From Rhopalosiphum padi (taxonomy: Eukaryota; Arthropoda; Insecta; Hemiptera; Aphididae), in contig NC_083599.1 of the NCBI RefSeq assembly GCF_020882245.1, positions 73,577,745 through 73,641,744 of the forward strand: a stretch of DNA of 64,000 bases. The letters run 5' to 3'. Below are positions 25,049-38,461 of the stretch, one piece after another (within the stretch, counting starts at the first letter, position 1; every line of letters begins with the position of its first letter). Under the pieces are notes generated by a model. The model made no database searches, had not been told where the DNA came from, and saw nothing but the letters and a program-made list of their open reading frames with translations. The position numbers and the translations under genes are program-made.

Positions 25049-25254
25049 TCCTTTATTTAAGCGGAAATTATATGGATGAAGATTTCCATTACGGTCTAAC
25101 ACGAGGAATTATCGACATTTTAAAACGCAAAAATTACGTCATGGCGCCATGTAGTGATGTCGAACGTAGCGAATATCTTTCAGTCTTGAAAATTGTAAAC
25201 ACCACATCGAAGCTTAACTCAAAACTTTTGAATTCCATTAATAGTTTACAATAA
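25049..25254 (+). CDS. Possible terminal exon, unknown protein
   Basis: One frame is open from an acceptor-like TATAATATAG (ending 25048) to TAA at 25252-25254, with an ATG at 25072 giving 60 residues. Codons are well mixed in an AT-rich setting. The product is hydrophilic and probably helical: an acidic start, the segment TRGIIDILKRKNYV, one Cys, and a Ser/Asn/Leu-rich end. I recognise no family. AATAAA at 25399-25404 may be its polyadenylation signal. Its upstream exons, if real, are not recognisable. It lies 490 bp before the signal-peptide exon and seems to be a separate unit. Confidence 0.33.
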
Positions 25255-25559
25255 TATTTTTAAGATTTAAGAACTTAAAAATTTAGTTTTTGTATTTTTA
25301 AGCATCATATAATTTTTTCACATTCTAAACCCAATACACGTTTCACCAATTTTTATTTTTTATAAACCCTAGCTCTAGTCATTATTAACGTTTGGCCAAA
25401 ATAAATCGATGGTACTATTACATTTATAAACACGAATTTGAAAAATGATAATATATGGAAAATCACGGAGATCACCCCCCCCACCACCCCGCCTGTCAAC
25501 CGTAAACTGACCCAATATTATTATTATTATTATTATTATTGTTATTAGTAAGTATTGCG

Positions 25560-25741
25560 AAAATAACGAGAACGCGTTATCGTAAAGTAGGTAGGCATGT
25601 TTTGTTCGCAATATTTATTATTTATTATTCCGCGGCCGTTGTGCGTTGCATTATTGTGTCCGGACAAATCTCATACCCGTGACTTTTAAATCGTTCGTTG
25701 TATTTTATCGTTTTTGTTTGCGTATATAATTATAGCGCAGT
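25560..25741 (+). promoter_or_regulatory. Likely promoter/5' UTR of the signal-peptide gene
   Basis: Balanced base composition with CpGs (CCGCGGCCG near 25.63 kb, GTCCGGAC near 25.66 kb) directly before the signal-peptide ATG. A TATATAAT sits about 18 bp before the ATG, too close to act as a TATA box for it, and ATTATAGCGCAG just before the ATG could equally be a splice acceptor from an upstream untranslated exon. Confidence 0.35.
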
Positions 25742-25808
25742 ATGGACGACGGTAAATTGTTTCTTCTTTTCATTCTTTTCATACTCGTTGGCCGCGCTGC
25801 AGCATCAG
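25742..25808 (+). CDS. First coding exon, signal peptide (partial gene)
   Basis: The ATG at 25742 opens 22 codons plus one base: a short charged start (MDDGK), an uninterrupted hydrophobic core of about 12 residues (LFLLFILFILVG) and RAAAS, a textbook signal-peptidase site. The exon ends at a CAG|GTATAT donor (25809), phase 1. CpG-rich DNA surrounds it, as expected for a promoter-proximal exon. This fits the first exon of a secreted or type I membrane protein with a long first intron, common in insect adhesion and receptor genes. I could not identify the next exon in the 38 kb to the right, so the product is unknown. The combination of signal peptide, donor and CpG context makes chance unlikely. 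Confidence 0.6.
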
Positions 25809-26109
25809 GTATATACATATATATATATAGGTACACAGACATATAATAATAAGTATATTTATATACAAATATATGCGGCGCAGTCCCTGTAATCCTCGAG
25901 TAAATCGGCGGCGGTGGCCGCGGGCCTCAGTGTTCTCGCGGCGCGGACGAAAGGAGTGAAGTAGAAAAAAAAATAAATGACGTTAAGGAAAAAGGGACTA
26001 AAAAAAAAAAAAACACAATAACATTATACGCCGTAAAAGTTTTACGTTCCGACGACTACTGAGCGCAGTTGCGCTATACTGCGCAGTGTACAGTACGGTT
26101 TTTTTTATT

Positions 26110-26149
<40 letters not shown>

Positions 26150-29100
26150 CTTCGTACCTTCTTAGCCAAACTTTTTACTTCCAATGAGGGGAAAAAACGC
26201 GACGATGGCGAATATTCAATTGGGTCACTCTAAAATCTAGATCTAACGAGTTTTCTGGTTTTTATCATTAATATTATTATTATTATTATTTTTTTTTTTT
26301 TTTGTCAAACCGCTCGTTCGGGCGCGCGGCCGCTGACGCTCGCAATTGTTCTGTTTGACAAAATAAAAAGACACGAGAGTCGGAAATATTATATTGCGCT
26401 AAACACATTAAATAGATGTTAGATTTTAGTCATGCTATTGTAGTATAATCAGTGACTCGCGTTGGCGCACATTTTAAAGAAAAAATGTCGTTTGAAACAA
26501 AATATGAAAACTACTTATAAACCTGCAGTGGTTATCGCTTTAACTACCCCCAATATTCGATTTTGGAATTTTATTATTGATTTTCTACTAGCTCCTTCTC
26601 TAATGGGGGTGCACACACGTATCGAAGAACTCGGCGTTTTAAACTCGGTCAGTAGCTCTAATCCGAGACGTTATTTCTATGCGGAACAATGAATTCAATC
26701 CGATATCCATTTTACGTGTGTTAATTATATTTTATTTTTATCGAATTATAAGGACTCTGAACTAATTCGTTTATAATTAAAATCACAAATAAATCTTTCA
26801 CATCTAAAAGCCTGCAATTAAACTAAAGTAACATATAGTGTATCTATGCAATAATATTGTAAAATGCATACTACCTATATATATATATTGGTATGTAATC
26901 CTCGGACTAATCCTATTCTAATTCCGGTATCTTCTTTCGATTTTATTATCCTCATTATTGTCTACCTTAAGTGAAAATTAATTTTTGTAAACTTTTTAAG
27001 TTTTCATAAATTTTTATGAAGATATGTAGTTCAAGCAGAGTTTATAATGCCACACGATGGCCATGACGGTTCGTAGGTGACAATAACACATATATTATGG
27101 TAATACCTGATGCCCGTTTAAAGTGTAATAGTGTAATTATAATAATATGACGTATATTATTACACCGAAATAAGAGATTATTTAAAATGCGAGAGTTTCA
27201 TTGGATTTTTCTCGGTGTTTTGGTACGTGCGAATAATAATATTATACAAATTCGTATTTTATGTATCGCACTGCAATTAATAATTAAATTAATGTCGATT
27301 GACGACTTTGTAATAATCCCATCATATTATAGTCACGGAACACATTGTGTCATTAACCAAATGAACGGACGAAGGGAGATAATTAAAATTTCAATACGTT
27401 GGTTGGTCGTGCAAAACTCATATTGTATGCAATTTCATTATAATATGCAAGTCCACCACTATACTTCTTATTTATACAACAGTCGCCAAAAATACCAGTA
27501 CGACTTGTAAAATATTGTTGTACGGTAGTGTCACTTCGTATTATTCATATCCATCATCATATAAATATATTATAGTCATAATATGACGTATAAGCCACGT
27601 ATAATTTAAATATACAATATTGTCATAGTATAAATTTGGACCGATAACGGTATAGGAAGAGAGAAGAGGGAAGTTTCTGGGTACTTTCTACAGTTTTGAA
27701 TAATAATTATTAATTATTAACAACTGCAGTAATAATTTGATCACAGATTAAACAGCTATGGTCTACTTAAGTAAAAATTTTAATCGATAAATTTGGATGA
27801 ATCTGACAGTATGATGCTCCCGTTAGAACATAAACACAATTTCATCGGCGATTATAACATGAATATATATTAAATATTTATTTAACATTATTATATTATT
27901 ACATTGAAGTATTAAAATATAATGCCATGTCTTGTTGTAGTAAAAAGTTAAAGCTTAAGTTTAATTGAGTAAAACCGATTGGAGTTTTTATTGTCTGATT
28001 AAAAATCTATACTATTAAATATTAATTGTCTTTTAACTGTTTGTTTACGCTCGAATTTGTATTGTATTGTACTTGTTGAATCGTATTTTGTATAATATAT
28101 AATATTATGATTATATAGCTAACTATTACGCGACTTACGATACATTTAATAAATTACCTAATTTTCCTAAAAGAACAACGATGACAATGATTGAGTGACA
28201 TAATAATGTATAACAGTGATCGAGTAGTAAGTTAGTTTAAGATAGGTAGAAAGTTTGGAAAGATTACACTTCAATTTTAAAATTAAGATTACCCACATAA
28301 TATTATGGTAACATGACGTAACGGTTAAAAAATACATATAAGAGGATGCATCTCACTAGCTTTTCAAATTATCTGCGTCGTAATATTTTATTTAAATATT
28401 TTCAATAAAGTTAACACAGAAAAAAAACCTCAGAGAAGTAACTGCACTGTACATAATTATAATATTATAAGATTATTTTATATAATACTCTAACAGCTGG
28501 AGTCTACCTATTATTAATTTATAACTCAATTCCAATATATTATTGGAAAATTTCATCGTTAGTAATTAGTAATTACTAATTTATCTTATATATATATGTG
28601 GTAACGTAAATATTCAAATTTCTACTAATCATATTTTATAAATTACAACATTTAAATTCCAGCTTGAAATGTCTATAAAAAGAATTGTGCATTTGTAAAT
28701 TTTAAAACTAAAGACCTTCAAAAGTCTAAGCCTTATAATGTTATAATCGCTATTAAAAAAAAAAAATGTTTAAAAATCTCGAGTCCGAAATGCCTATAAT
28801 TATTTTAAAATATATTCTGAAATTTTCATGGTTAGTATTTTTTGATTCATGACAAAATAACAAATATAGTATACAACTTAAGCTTTAATTTCTGATACAT
28901 TAAAATGTATTAACTTATTGGTTAAAGAATACTTGTATTAATTTATTCAACAATGGTATGACGACATTACACTTAAATTATTTTACTATCTATCAATCAT
29001 ATTATCATTGTCAAACTTTGATGATATTTGATTTACCTAAAAATAATTATTTTGCCATTGAATAAAAAACAATAAAAATTATTGGAAAAATGGTTGTTTG

Positions 29101-32100
29101 CGACAATAATTGCAGGCTCAACTGGAAACGTTACAAGACAACATTACTTTTGAGTAGGCGACTCGGATGGGTGTGCTTCGAAAGGTCATTAATCATCACG
29201 TTGAAGAAACGATTTCGAGCGGTCTCGGCTTGTTTCGGTTTTAGTTATTCCGTGTTAAGTGCACAAATTATCACGTCAACTTTAATTTTGTGGACTTTTT
29301 CATCTACGAACAAATATATTTTTCCCCAATGACATTTTGTAATACGATATAAATTATCTGTCATGTAATAATAAGTTTCATATCAAGATTCCCAAAATGT
29401 CGCATTTTATTAAAAAATAATTTTCATTTGAATTCCGTGTACTATATTGTATACAGTATACATAGCCACAAATAGCAAAAATATTATGAAACTTAACAAC
29501 CGCTAAATATCTTAACAATATTCTATTCAAATATAAGTTAAAACAATATGAATCAGTTACCTATTTTTATTGAACTTGCTTCGTATTAAATTTAAACAAA
29601 AATCGAGTTATAACTAATTAGTAGTAATTATATTGATATATTACACACGAAAATATCAAATTTCAATATAATATACAATCGATACGTGATTAATTTTTTA
29701 ATTAATGCAATAAATTTAAATGAAACCAATTAATGATTAAAAACGATGCATATATGGATCTTCAATCAAAATTAATATATAATTACGTCATATTTTGCAC
29801 ATTGGGATGTTGGCTGAATTTATGAATGTTTTAACGTCAGAGTATTTTATTTTTGATAACATAAAATATTTTATGTAGGTACCTATTTTAGTTAACACCA
29901 ACCATGTAAGAATAACGTATCGTAATGGAATACATTTGTGAATGTATTTTCGTTCTATATGTATTTCGGGAACTTATTTCTCCATTAATAATACAATGTT
30001 CAACTCAAAACTCAAATCTTTGAATACAACACCCGAGTAAAAGCTGTAGGTATTTATCTACGATTATGACATACTCCTATCTCGAGGCTGTGAAAAGTGG
30101 TTTAATACTGTAATGGCAAATACGGATACATTTACTGTTTGTGTTTTAATGCAATCCATAGGTATTCACTTAAAAAAAAACCAGTATGATAAAATATACA
30201 AAATTCAAACTACGAAAATAGTAACTATACGTTAAGCGGACTATCAGCTTGTAAACTCGGCTTGTACAAGAGTATTAATGATAAGCTGGTGCGAAATAAT
30301 TCAAATCTCTAGTTGTTGTAAGTAAAAAATAATCACAATATGCGTACATAGGTAAATGATTATAAATGGCTGGCGGGAATAAGCCTGAGGAAATGTATGT
30401 TTATTGATAAATAAAACAAAAACCGTGTCCGGGAAGCATGCGATGGCTATAGATGGACTAAAGTACAAAGCATAAAAATATAAGAGAAATAAACGAAGTA
30501 ACTAAGGTTGGAGTATGTAACCACAAACGCAACTGAAGAATGTTGCTTGAAAAATGTCTGCTTGCGCTGAAACAAAAGCCGAGTAAAGGCTAAATAAAAT
30601 GGAATTCATACTAAAATCGCATAATATATTGTACTTGGATGTCATTATACAATATCATTCATAAGTATCCGAACGGTCCAACAAATTGGTAAAAAGAACC
30701 ACTGGGATCAATTTTATTTACTTATTATGTGCCTACCGGTCACGTTGTAGTCTAGCAAGCGACCCTTTATTGATATTTCCCAGAGTTTGCTATGATTTAG
30801 TACAATAATATATTATTGATTTAATTATTTTTTTGTTCCTAAATAGGTATTGTCTGAGCAGCACAAATGTATTCATTAATTTACATAGATAACGATTTTT
30901 CAATATCGAAATTTGATATCAAATGCCGTGTACTAGAAATGACAAAATAAATTGCAGGAAAAAATATGAGTGAGCGTGATTTAAAAATCAATTCGTATTT
31001 ATTCTTTAATTAAAAATATAGTCATGTTCAGTTTAAATATTAAATAAATATAAACTACATATTTTAAATAATAATTATTCTATTAGCATAAAATAATTAT
31101 ATTATAAACAATAAAAATTAATAGTCGAAATTTAGTGTTAATATATTGTAAAGTAAATTATTAAATATAATATATTATACATAATATAATAATATGTATT
31201 TATACATTATTTTTTTTAATGTAGATACCTTTGAAGTATTTATATTCATCTAATATTTTAATAAAGGTGTATTAATAAAAAAAATGAAAAATACAAATAT
31301 TGAATTTGAAAAGGTTTATACATTGTTTTTTTAATTTAATTTATTTATATGGAGTTACAACATTAATTCACGTCAGTTCATACATATATATAACTAATAT
31401 TACATAAAATAAAAAATATATATATTTAAATTCATAATACGAGCATAGATATTTAAAGTTATGTAAATTTGAAATTTAAAAAATAAATACATATTTTTTC
31501 AAATTAAAAATTCTTGATTAAATTAAAAACTTCGCGCGTACACGTAATAATGTAAATTATATTATACATATTTACACATACAATTATTTAAGTTTGTATT
31601 TATGACTGTATGAGTGCATTAACTTTTAAAGTGGAATTCAGAATTTATTACTAAGAAGCTTATTTGTTTAAACATTTTTCGCTGTTTCGTGGCGAAATCT
31701 TGTTGGCACGTGTATTTAATATAATTTTGATCGTCACCGAAAGACTGAATTCTTGATTATGGTCAAAAGTTCGAAAACTTCTCAAAGACAAAATATTTAA
31801 TCTGAAACATAATTGGACGCAATAAACTTTTTCGCCATTTATTGAATATTGGCTTAATGATCTCGCATACATTTTCTATACACGATTAGTAGTACAATAG
31901 CCATATTATATATTGTTTAGTTAAAACTGTTTTAAGATGAATAAATTATAATAAATATACAATAGAAAATGTACATGACATTTCAAATTATTAACATAAT
32001 ATTTCTGTCTGTATTGAGTTGAATATAGTAATATACCTAAGTAAGACTATTAATTATAAACTATTTTGTACTTATGCTAAGCAATTTTAATTATTCGTTA

Positions 32101-33879
32101 TTTGATTTATCTTTATTTCTATCAAGTAGTCGCAAAAAAAAAAAAAAAATGACAAATTATTTCTAAAAGATTTTAATAAAAACTAAACAATGTCTGTTCT
32201 GAAATACATTCGTATTCAGTAATCTAACCTTTTTTTAGTTATTGTAGCCAGTGTAAAATATTGTTAAATGTTATTGTTATTTTACTATAATATTCACAAA
32301 CTTGAAAATTTAATTAGTTTTAAGGTTTAAACTTTCAACTTTCAGTGAGATTTTCCTTTTCCGAAAATTAATGAGTTTCATAGGTGATTACTTTTTTTTA
32401 ACTTTAACTTTTCTCTTACATTGTATTTCTACCTCTTTGAATAATAATATTTATATACTTTACAGATATTAAACATATTGTTACGTAAAATATGACAAAA
32501 CTTGTACGTGATACCATGAAAAAAAATTTAATATTTAATATGATTTAAATTAATGGTTTTAATCTATTTTATATTTTAAATCTATAACATCGATTTCATA
32601 TCTCGGTTACATCTATTAATTTATTATTATTCTGTTCTGTATCTTAGTAATTTTTAAAATTAAATATATTTTAATGAAAAGTAATTATTTAAATATAAGA
32701 CGAAATTGAATTTAAAAATATTATCGTTTTGACAAAAAATAATCTTATTGAACATAATAAAGTATTATTATTTATTACAGATTAAATAAGCATCGTTGGG
32801 TTAAAAATCAAAATCTGTTTACTGTTATTAATGCTGTTTAGTAGCATAATAATTGGCGTCTCAAGAGAATGGAAATGTTATGATTAAATTAAATTTATTT
32901 CAGTTCTGATATTATAATATAAACATATCGATTCATTGATTTTATTATTTTTGTTAGAAATAATAATATACATTTTTCATTGTCTGCTAATTTATATGAT
33001 GGTAACAGAATAATTTAGTTTTTTAATATCTTATAGAAATTAACATTTTGAGGTAATCATAACTTCGGCAATAATTCAAATCCTTGTTAATATTGTCGAT
33101 ATTTTAATTTAATATTTCCAAATCATTGCAGAAGGTAAGTGTATTAAAACTATAGCTGATTAAAAAATAACATGTGTGGTGGAGTTAATAATTTTTGATT
33201 AATTTACTATCTGTAATATTTATTTTATAGATTCTTGATGGAACGTTGAGAGAATAAATTATCGTTATTTCAAAATTATTTATATTTTAAATTATGAGAT
33301 AGGTATAATAATATGATAAGTATGCACACAATTTTCAAATAATAAGGTCATTGAATAGTATTGGATGATAACTCAAATGATACGTCAATGATGTGGTTTA
33401 TGGAAATGTTATTAACTGCACTTTATGCAGAGTAGATTTTACTGCATAAAAATTATTAAAATTTCACGTTGGTAAACTTTTATTAATTTAAAAACTACAG
33501 GTGAGTTACCTCGTAACTTTCAAAGATTATATTTTTATTTAAATAGCTATAATAATTAATTCAAATTATTTCTATTTAATTATAATTTACGGTTGGGCAT
33601 TGAAATAAAAATTGTTTCGATATTATTAATAATTTGTTAACGAAATAATAATATAAGTACATATCATCATTATATTGTTGAATTTAATGGCTTAAATTTT
33701 AATACTTATGGCGTCGTAGTATGATGATATACGATTAGAATTAGTTTTCTAATAAGAATCCAAATAATACGTCGACAGTATAAATAAAATATAATAATAG
33801 AAAAACCTCGTTCGTATATTTAATATTGACATGTACAATATGGATTTGAGCACATTCCACCGGTCGATCGATATCGATT
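25809..33879 (+). other. Probable long intron or intergenic DNA
   Basis: It begins with a GC-rich patch (about 25.90-25.96 kb), then CA/TA and ATT microsatellites and AT-rich DNA. ATG-initiated frames of 107 codons (27187-27510) and 80 codons (29090-29332) and a 76-codon non-ATG frame (26462-26692) are open but have no family match, so I do not call them genes. More complex DNA near 30.23-30.80 kb has no long open frame. A perfect 18-bp palindrome (AATTAGTAATTACTAATT) sits at 28564-28581. Confidence 0.45.
26110..26149 (+). repeat. (CA)n(TA)n compound microsatellite
   Basis: About eleven CA units pass directly into about eight TA units, downstream of the signal-peptide exon. Confidence 0.9.
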
Positions 33880-34811
33880 TATATGAATTTCAGGACGTTC
33901 GTGTCAATATTTGAGCCCGCCCGTCTATAATGTAATATATGACGGTCATAACATCGGACTTTCGTCGATAGACATTATATAGTGTTTTTATATTTATTTT
34001 TAAAATAATATCAGTCCGTACGCGGCGTAATAATAATTGACTATTACGACGCGACGAAAGGGTGTGTGGGACTATTCGCGGCCGAGTGCGTGATGGCGGC
34101 GGCGGCGGTGCGGCGTTGTCGGTGTCTCGGTCGGGGTCGTCGGCTTCGGCGGTGGCGTGAAATTGGATTACGAAAACGTCCGACGGACCTGCAGGTCGTG
34201 CAGCGGCGGCGGCGGCGGCGGCATCATCATCTCTCTGACGGAGATAAAATAATAATTGGACCCAAAACGACAACGGGTCGAGTACACGCAATTGGGATTT
34301 AAGATAGGCCTCTCTGACCGCACAGTGTACGGGGGGGGGGGGCGCAGCGTCTGCGAAATAACACCATCACGTCCCTCTCCGGGCCCGATAAACCCGCCGG
34401 CCCGGCGATCGCACTGCACACTGCACGACGACGACCGACCGACGCGACAGTCGGACGAATATAATATACGGTTCCCCGAGGAGGATCTTATAAAATTATA
34501 TACATAAAATATAATATACATATACGTCATATAATATTTTGGGGATACGTCCGTACGCTGACCCTAACCGCGTGTATGGTATATACCTAAATAATATACT
34601 CGTATATATATGTATATATTATGCGTATGACACGCGCTCACACACGCACACTCGTTGGTGTTGCTGTGTACACTCGCAATAATCGTAATGCCGCGCGCGG
34701 TGGCGTCGAACCCTCGTCGGCAGTCGTAATCGCCGCCGTACTGCATGTGCGTGTTCGTGTGGGCCAGCAGACGACGGCTCCGGCGAGGGGGTGACGGAAA
34801 TAGAGATGACG

Positions 34812-34838
34812 AAGAGAGAGAGAGAGAGAGAGAGAGAC
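34812..34838 (+). repeat. (AG)n microsatellite
   Basis: About thirteen AG units in the CpG-rich island, 100 bp before the GT run. Confidence 0.9.
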
Positions 34839-34934
34839 TCGCGTGTATGTATAACAATATTATAATGTCGTGCGTATAGTAGGTAGGTATATATTATAAA
34901 TAGTGTACGAGTATTATATCGATTGGAAAATGTT

Positions 34935-34940
<6 letters not shown>

Positions 34941-34972
<32 letters not shown>
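34941..34972 (+). repeat. (GT)n microsatellite
   Basis: Sixteen uninterrupted GT units inside the CpG-rich island; the longest perfect dinucleotide run noticed in the window. Confidence 0.92.
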
Positions 34973-34974
<2 letters not shown>

Positions 34975-36299
34975 TGTGTAATACAACAACAATAATAATA
35001 ATATGTATTGCCTTACGCCGCGGCGGTGGCCCACATTTTGTGTTTCGCGTTCGTCGGTTACGGTCGTGACTTCTGTACATATTAGGTATATATTAACATC
35101 ATGTACATGTCGTCCTAACGAGAAGTAGATTAATATAATACATACTTATATTATCGCATAACCGAGGCAGTGGCTGAACAGTGACGTATTGTACACACAA
35201 TATATTATATTATTGTTGTCGGCGTTGCGACTCGTTGGGGTCGTCGTAAAAATGTAAAACAAAAACGTACATCGCCGCAGTGATATGATATATGTATATT
35301 ATATTATTTCAGTCCGATTCTACCTGTATATATATATAGCAACACTGCGCGCCCACGTTCGAATCCGCTCTCGTACACACACGACATTATATAATATTAT
35401 ACGTATATATATATATATATATATATTTATATGTTATTTCTATTATAATATAGAGCGTGCGATGTTGATATATATATATATATATAATATATTATAGTAT
35501 ACGCGCGTTTAACGCGTGTCTCGAACGATGTCTTAGCGTAAGACCGAAAATATAATATGCTCACGTGCGTTTATTTGTAACACGTATATAATATATACGT
35601 ATATCATCGTCGTCGTCGTCGGTATATGATACACACGCGTAAAATATGCATCGAACATGATGTTTACGAGGTCGGACACGAGACTTTTTAACAGTCGAAT
35701 CACGTAAAAAATTCGGTACCGACGACGGCGGCGGGGGCGGAAAAAAAGTCTCTTTCCGCGCAGTTTTACCGACTCTGCACAGCGTTCCAGGGCGTCCGTC
35801 CTAATATATATATATATATACTTTATTTTATTATTATTATTATTATTCTTAATGCGACATTTACGCCGTACGTCGTTACGGGTGATGTATCACGACGCGG
35901 CGCGAATGGCGTAGGTGGTGGTTGTGGTGGCGAGGGGGGGCGTGGTGGTGGTGGTGGTGGTGTAACCCATATTACTACACGCACACACGCGGCGACGAAG
36001 ACGGCGGCAAAGCGAGTTTTAGCGCGAATTCTGCGACCGGTAAAATATGTAGAGACAATCTTCTGTATACGGTGTATAATATGTAGGTATATACATAGAG
36101 GGGATTTCGCGAGTATGTTCGTTCGGTCACACTCAAATCTGTTTGAGCGGCGAACGTTCGCTTTTTTTCAACGGCGATACGCGTTTATATAAGACAAACC
36201 GTACATGTATTATGTATACGTATACTATGCAGAATATTATAGTACCTATATATATATATATATTGTGCCCGGGTATGCGTGGTTGACGAAAATATGCTT

Positions 36300-37325
36300 T
36301 GATTTTAAAATCTGAGGGTGACTTTGGTACGAAAATTTGATGTCGTCTGTACCTTAAACGTCACGTCGAAATTAAACATTCCCAGTACTTTTTTATAATC
36401 GGAAAAGACAAGCAAACAATCGAGGAAAAACCATGGAATTTCCACGCTAAACCGATTTTCGAGTAAATTTATTTTGTTATTTTGTTATGATTCAAAAACG
36501 GTTATTACCGCAGAAAACTATTATATTTATTATATTTATATTTATAGACAATTGAATAATGATATTCGTCTAAATCGCAAACAGTCTGCAAACTATTTTG
36601 TAGTTAGAAATTCATAAAAACTTTTGTTTATACCTAAGTTTTGATAATTGTATACGAGATTCTTTATATTAAGTAAGTAGTTTATACTGATACCATAAAA
36701 TCTAAACTATACATATAAACGATTATTTTTTATAGACATTTTATGTTCAAATTTGGTCGAAAATATTTATATAAAAGATAAATAACGAAACATTTTTTCA
36801 TGGGAAATTTAAACGTTTACGCATATTATATGATTATTATTAATTTTATTATACCTACGCAATGACAATATTTTGACTTATTTTAAGATATTTTCTGTTT
36901 GTAGTGTTTGTACAACGAACCTACATATTTTACTGTTTTACGGTGTTAATAGAAAGATATTATTACATTTTGAATTAGGTACACAAATTTAGTTGATATA
37001 ATATTGTAGAAGTACATATCATTGTAACAATAAAATACTAATAACATAATAAATGCATTATTTCCGGAAAAATTTTACCAACCTACTGTAATAATAAAAA
37101 TAAAATAAATTACTTTAATAGCTTTAGTTATATAAAAAAAAAACATATCACGAAAGGTATCATGTCGTTTTAGTGATAAAAGCTGTCAGACCGTTTGCGC
37201 TCAGAATCGTTTTTTGTATTATACAATGATATACCATTGAATTCAAATACAACACACCCATAACAGTGACACGCTCGACACCTATGTACACTGTACAGCA
37301 AAGTGTTACCCACTTGTGTTAACCT
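36300..37325 (+). mobile_element. Dispersed repeat, long copy D
   Basis: It starts with GATTTTAAAATCTGAGGGTGA and runs through blocks that recur at 54.4-55.3 kb in the same order: a CGATTTT then TTATTTTGTTATGATTCAAAAACG block, GAAATTCATAA followed by TATACCTAAG, and near the end GCTGTCAGACC and CGCTCAGAATCGTTTTT. The right part adds ATACCATTGAATTCAAATAC, ACAGTGACACGCTCGACACC and TACAGCA, shared with copies A and C. It encodes no protein. The family is non-autonomous. That it is common in aphids is a recollection, not a search result. Confidence 0.6.
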
Positions 37326-37869
37326 CATTATTTCTTATTAAATTTTTCATATTATGTTTACCTAAATATTGATTTAAATTTAAAGCTGTATAAGTGTATC
37401 AACAAACAATCGCAGTGATATTCTATTATTTAGCATATTATTTAAGTATATTGTAATAATTCAAATTTAAATTGTAACATAATCGTCATTCGAGGGGGCT
37501 AGACTAGAGAATTTTCCCTGACTTATAGATCTTTAAGGGTTGGTTACATTATTTTGATACCGATCAAATTTAGAATGACTTGAATGGCGGTTTTCATGTC
37601 GTTTTTAACATTTTTTTTTTTTTAGGAACGTAGAATCGCGAGGAACAAAATTATAAAAGCGATACTTTTATAGTTGATTGATATGTTTTTTTACGATCAT
37701 GGTTTACGTAGATTCACTTCACTTATTTTTATGAGTTCCTATGTAAAATATTATAAAATTTAAGAATGTTCATAATTTATTTCGTAAACATTGAAATGTC
37801 TTGAAAAAAATTCAACGTGTAAATACAGATAATACTTTTAGCTTCATGTTTGATAATAGGTTATAACTA
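37326..37869. other. AT-rich spacer
   Basis: Between the dispersed repeat and the hAT-like element; no gene seen. Confidence 0.5.
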
Positions 37870-38461
37870 GGGCTCAGAAGTTATAAGACCTGCATATTTT
37901 TGTTCATGCCTTCTATTTATAGCTAGGTGAGCTATAAATCTGTTTCATAACCTAGCGAGTTCATTTCTGTTGTTGTTTTTGCATATTTTTGCATATTCGG
38001 GTTACTTAATTTTTTTAAGAATAGCATATTAAACGTTTTTTTGTGCATAAAAATACATATTTAGTTAATATTATCAAAGATAATACTTAAATTAAATATT
38101 TTAATCAAATATTATACTTAAAAAAAATATAAAAATATCCTCTCGGACAATCATTGTCGATTATACGTTGATAATCTTAAAAAAGCTCTATTGGTCCAGT
38201 GCAACAAATTTACAGGTATGAAAAAAATAATTAAATTAAATGTAAGTGTCACAATATTTACAAAAATGTATACATTTTTTTTTTAGATTTTGAACCAAGA
38301 AATCGTCGATTAGATGCTGAAATTTTGGCGTTGTTTATAAATTGTATTATATTATTTTTTTTCATTTTTATTTATAATTAAAAATGTTATGCATATTTTT
38401 GTACATATTTTGACAATTTTTCCTCCTATAAATTCTCATCCCTGGTTTATGGTTATAACTA
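37859..38461. mobile_element. hAT-like non-autonomous element candidate
   Basis: The left end reads TAGGGCTCAGAAGTTATAAGA. The inverse of the right end reads AGGGATGAGAATTTATAGGA, so the termini are similar inverted repeats with the AGGG-AGAA pattern seen in hAT-type elements. The 11-base direct repeat GGTTATAACTA flanks the segment (37859-37869 and 38451-38461). The duplication is longer than the usual 8 bp and the right terminus has a few extra bases, so the exact ends are uncertain. Subterminal TGCATATTTTTG motifs occur on both sides. Non-coding interior. Confidence 0.45.

Larger units (their letters stand above)
33880..36290. promoter_or_regulatory. Large CpG-rich island with dense microsatellites
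   Basis: About 2.4 kb with much higher GC and CpG than the window average. It contains CGG (34203-34222), poly-G (34331-34342), AG (34812-34838), GT (34941-34972), several TA runs, CGT (35607-35621) and GGT (35943-35963) repeats. Many overlapping frames are open on both strands, for example 34066-34302 plus and 34168-34530 minus, but they cross the repeats and switch easily, so they are not convincing proteins. The block looks like a promoter and untranslated first-exon region of a regulated gene whose coding exons are outside or unrecognised. Transcription direction is undetermined. Confidence 0.45.

Noticed and set aside
26462..26692. 76-codon plus-strand frame and a 49-codon minus frame over the same bases
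   Set aside because: Non-ATG start, no family resemblance, both strands equally open.
27187..27510. 107-codon plus-strand ATG frame with a weak signal-like start and a GTACGT donor-like site
   Set aside because: Hydrophobic core too short and no domain or conservation evidence. Could be an alternative first exon but is not supportable.
29105..29150. Possible 38-nt microexon reading AQLETLQDNITF between an acceptor and a GTAGGC donor
   Set aside because: Phase is incompatible with the signal-peptide exon (it would create a stop) and no partner exons are seen.
34066..35080. Several 80-150 codon frames on both strands in the CpG-rich island
   Set aside because: They run through CGG, poly-G, AG and GT repeats and start at many positions. 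Openness is explained by composition and repeats.
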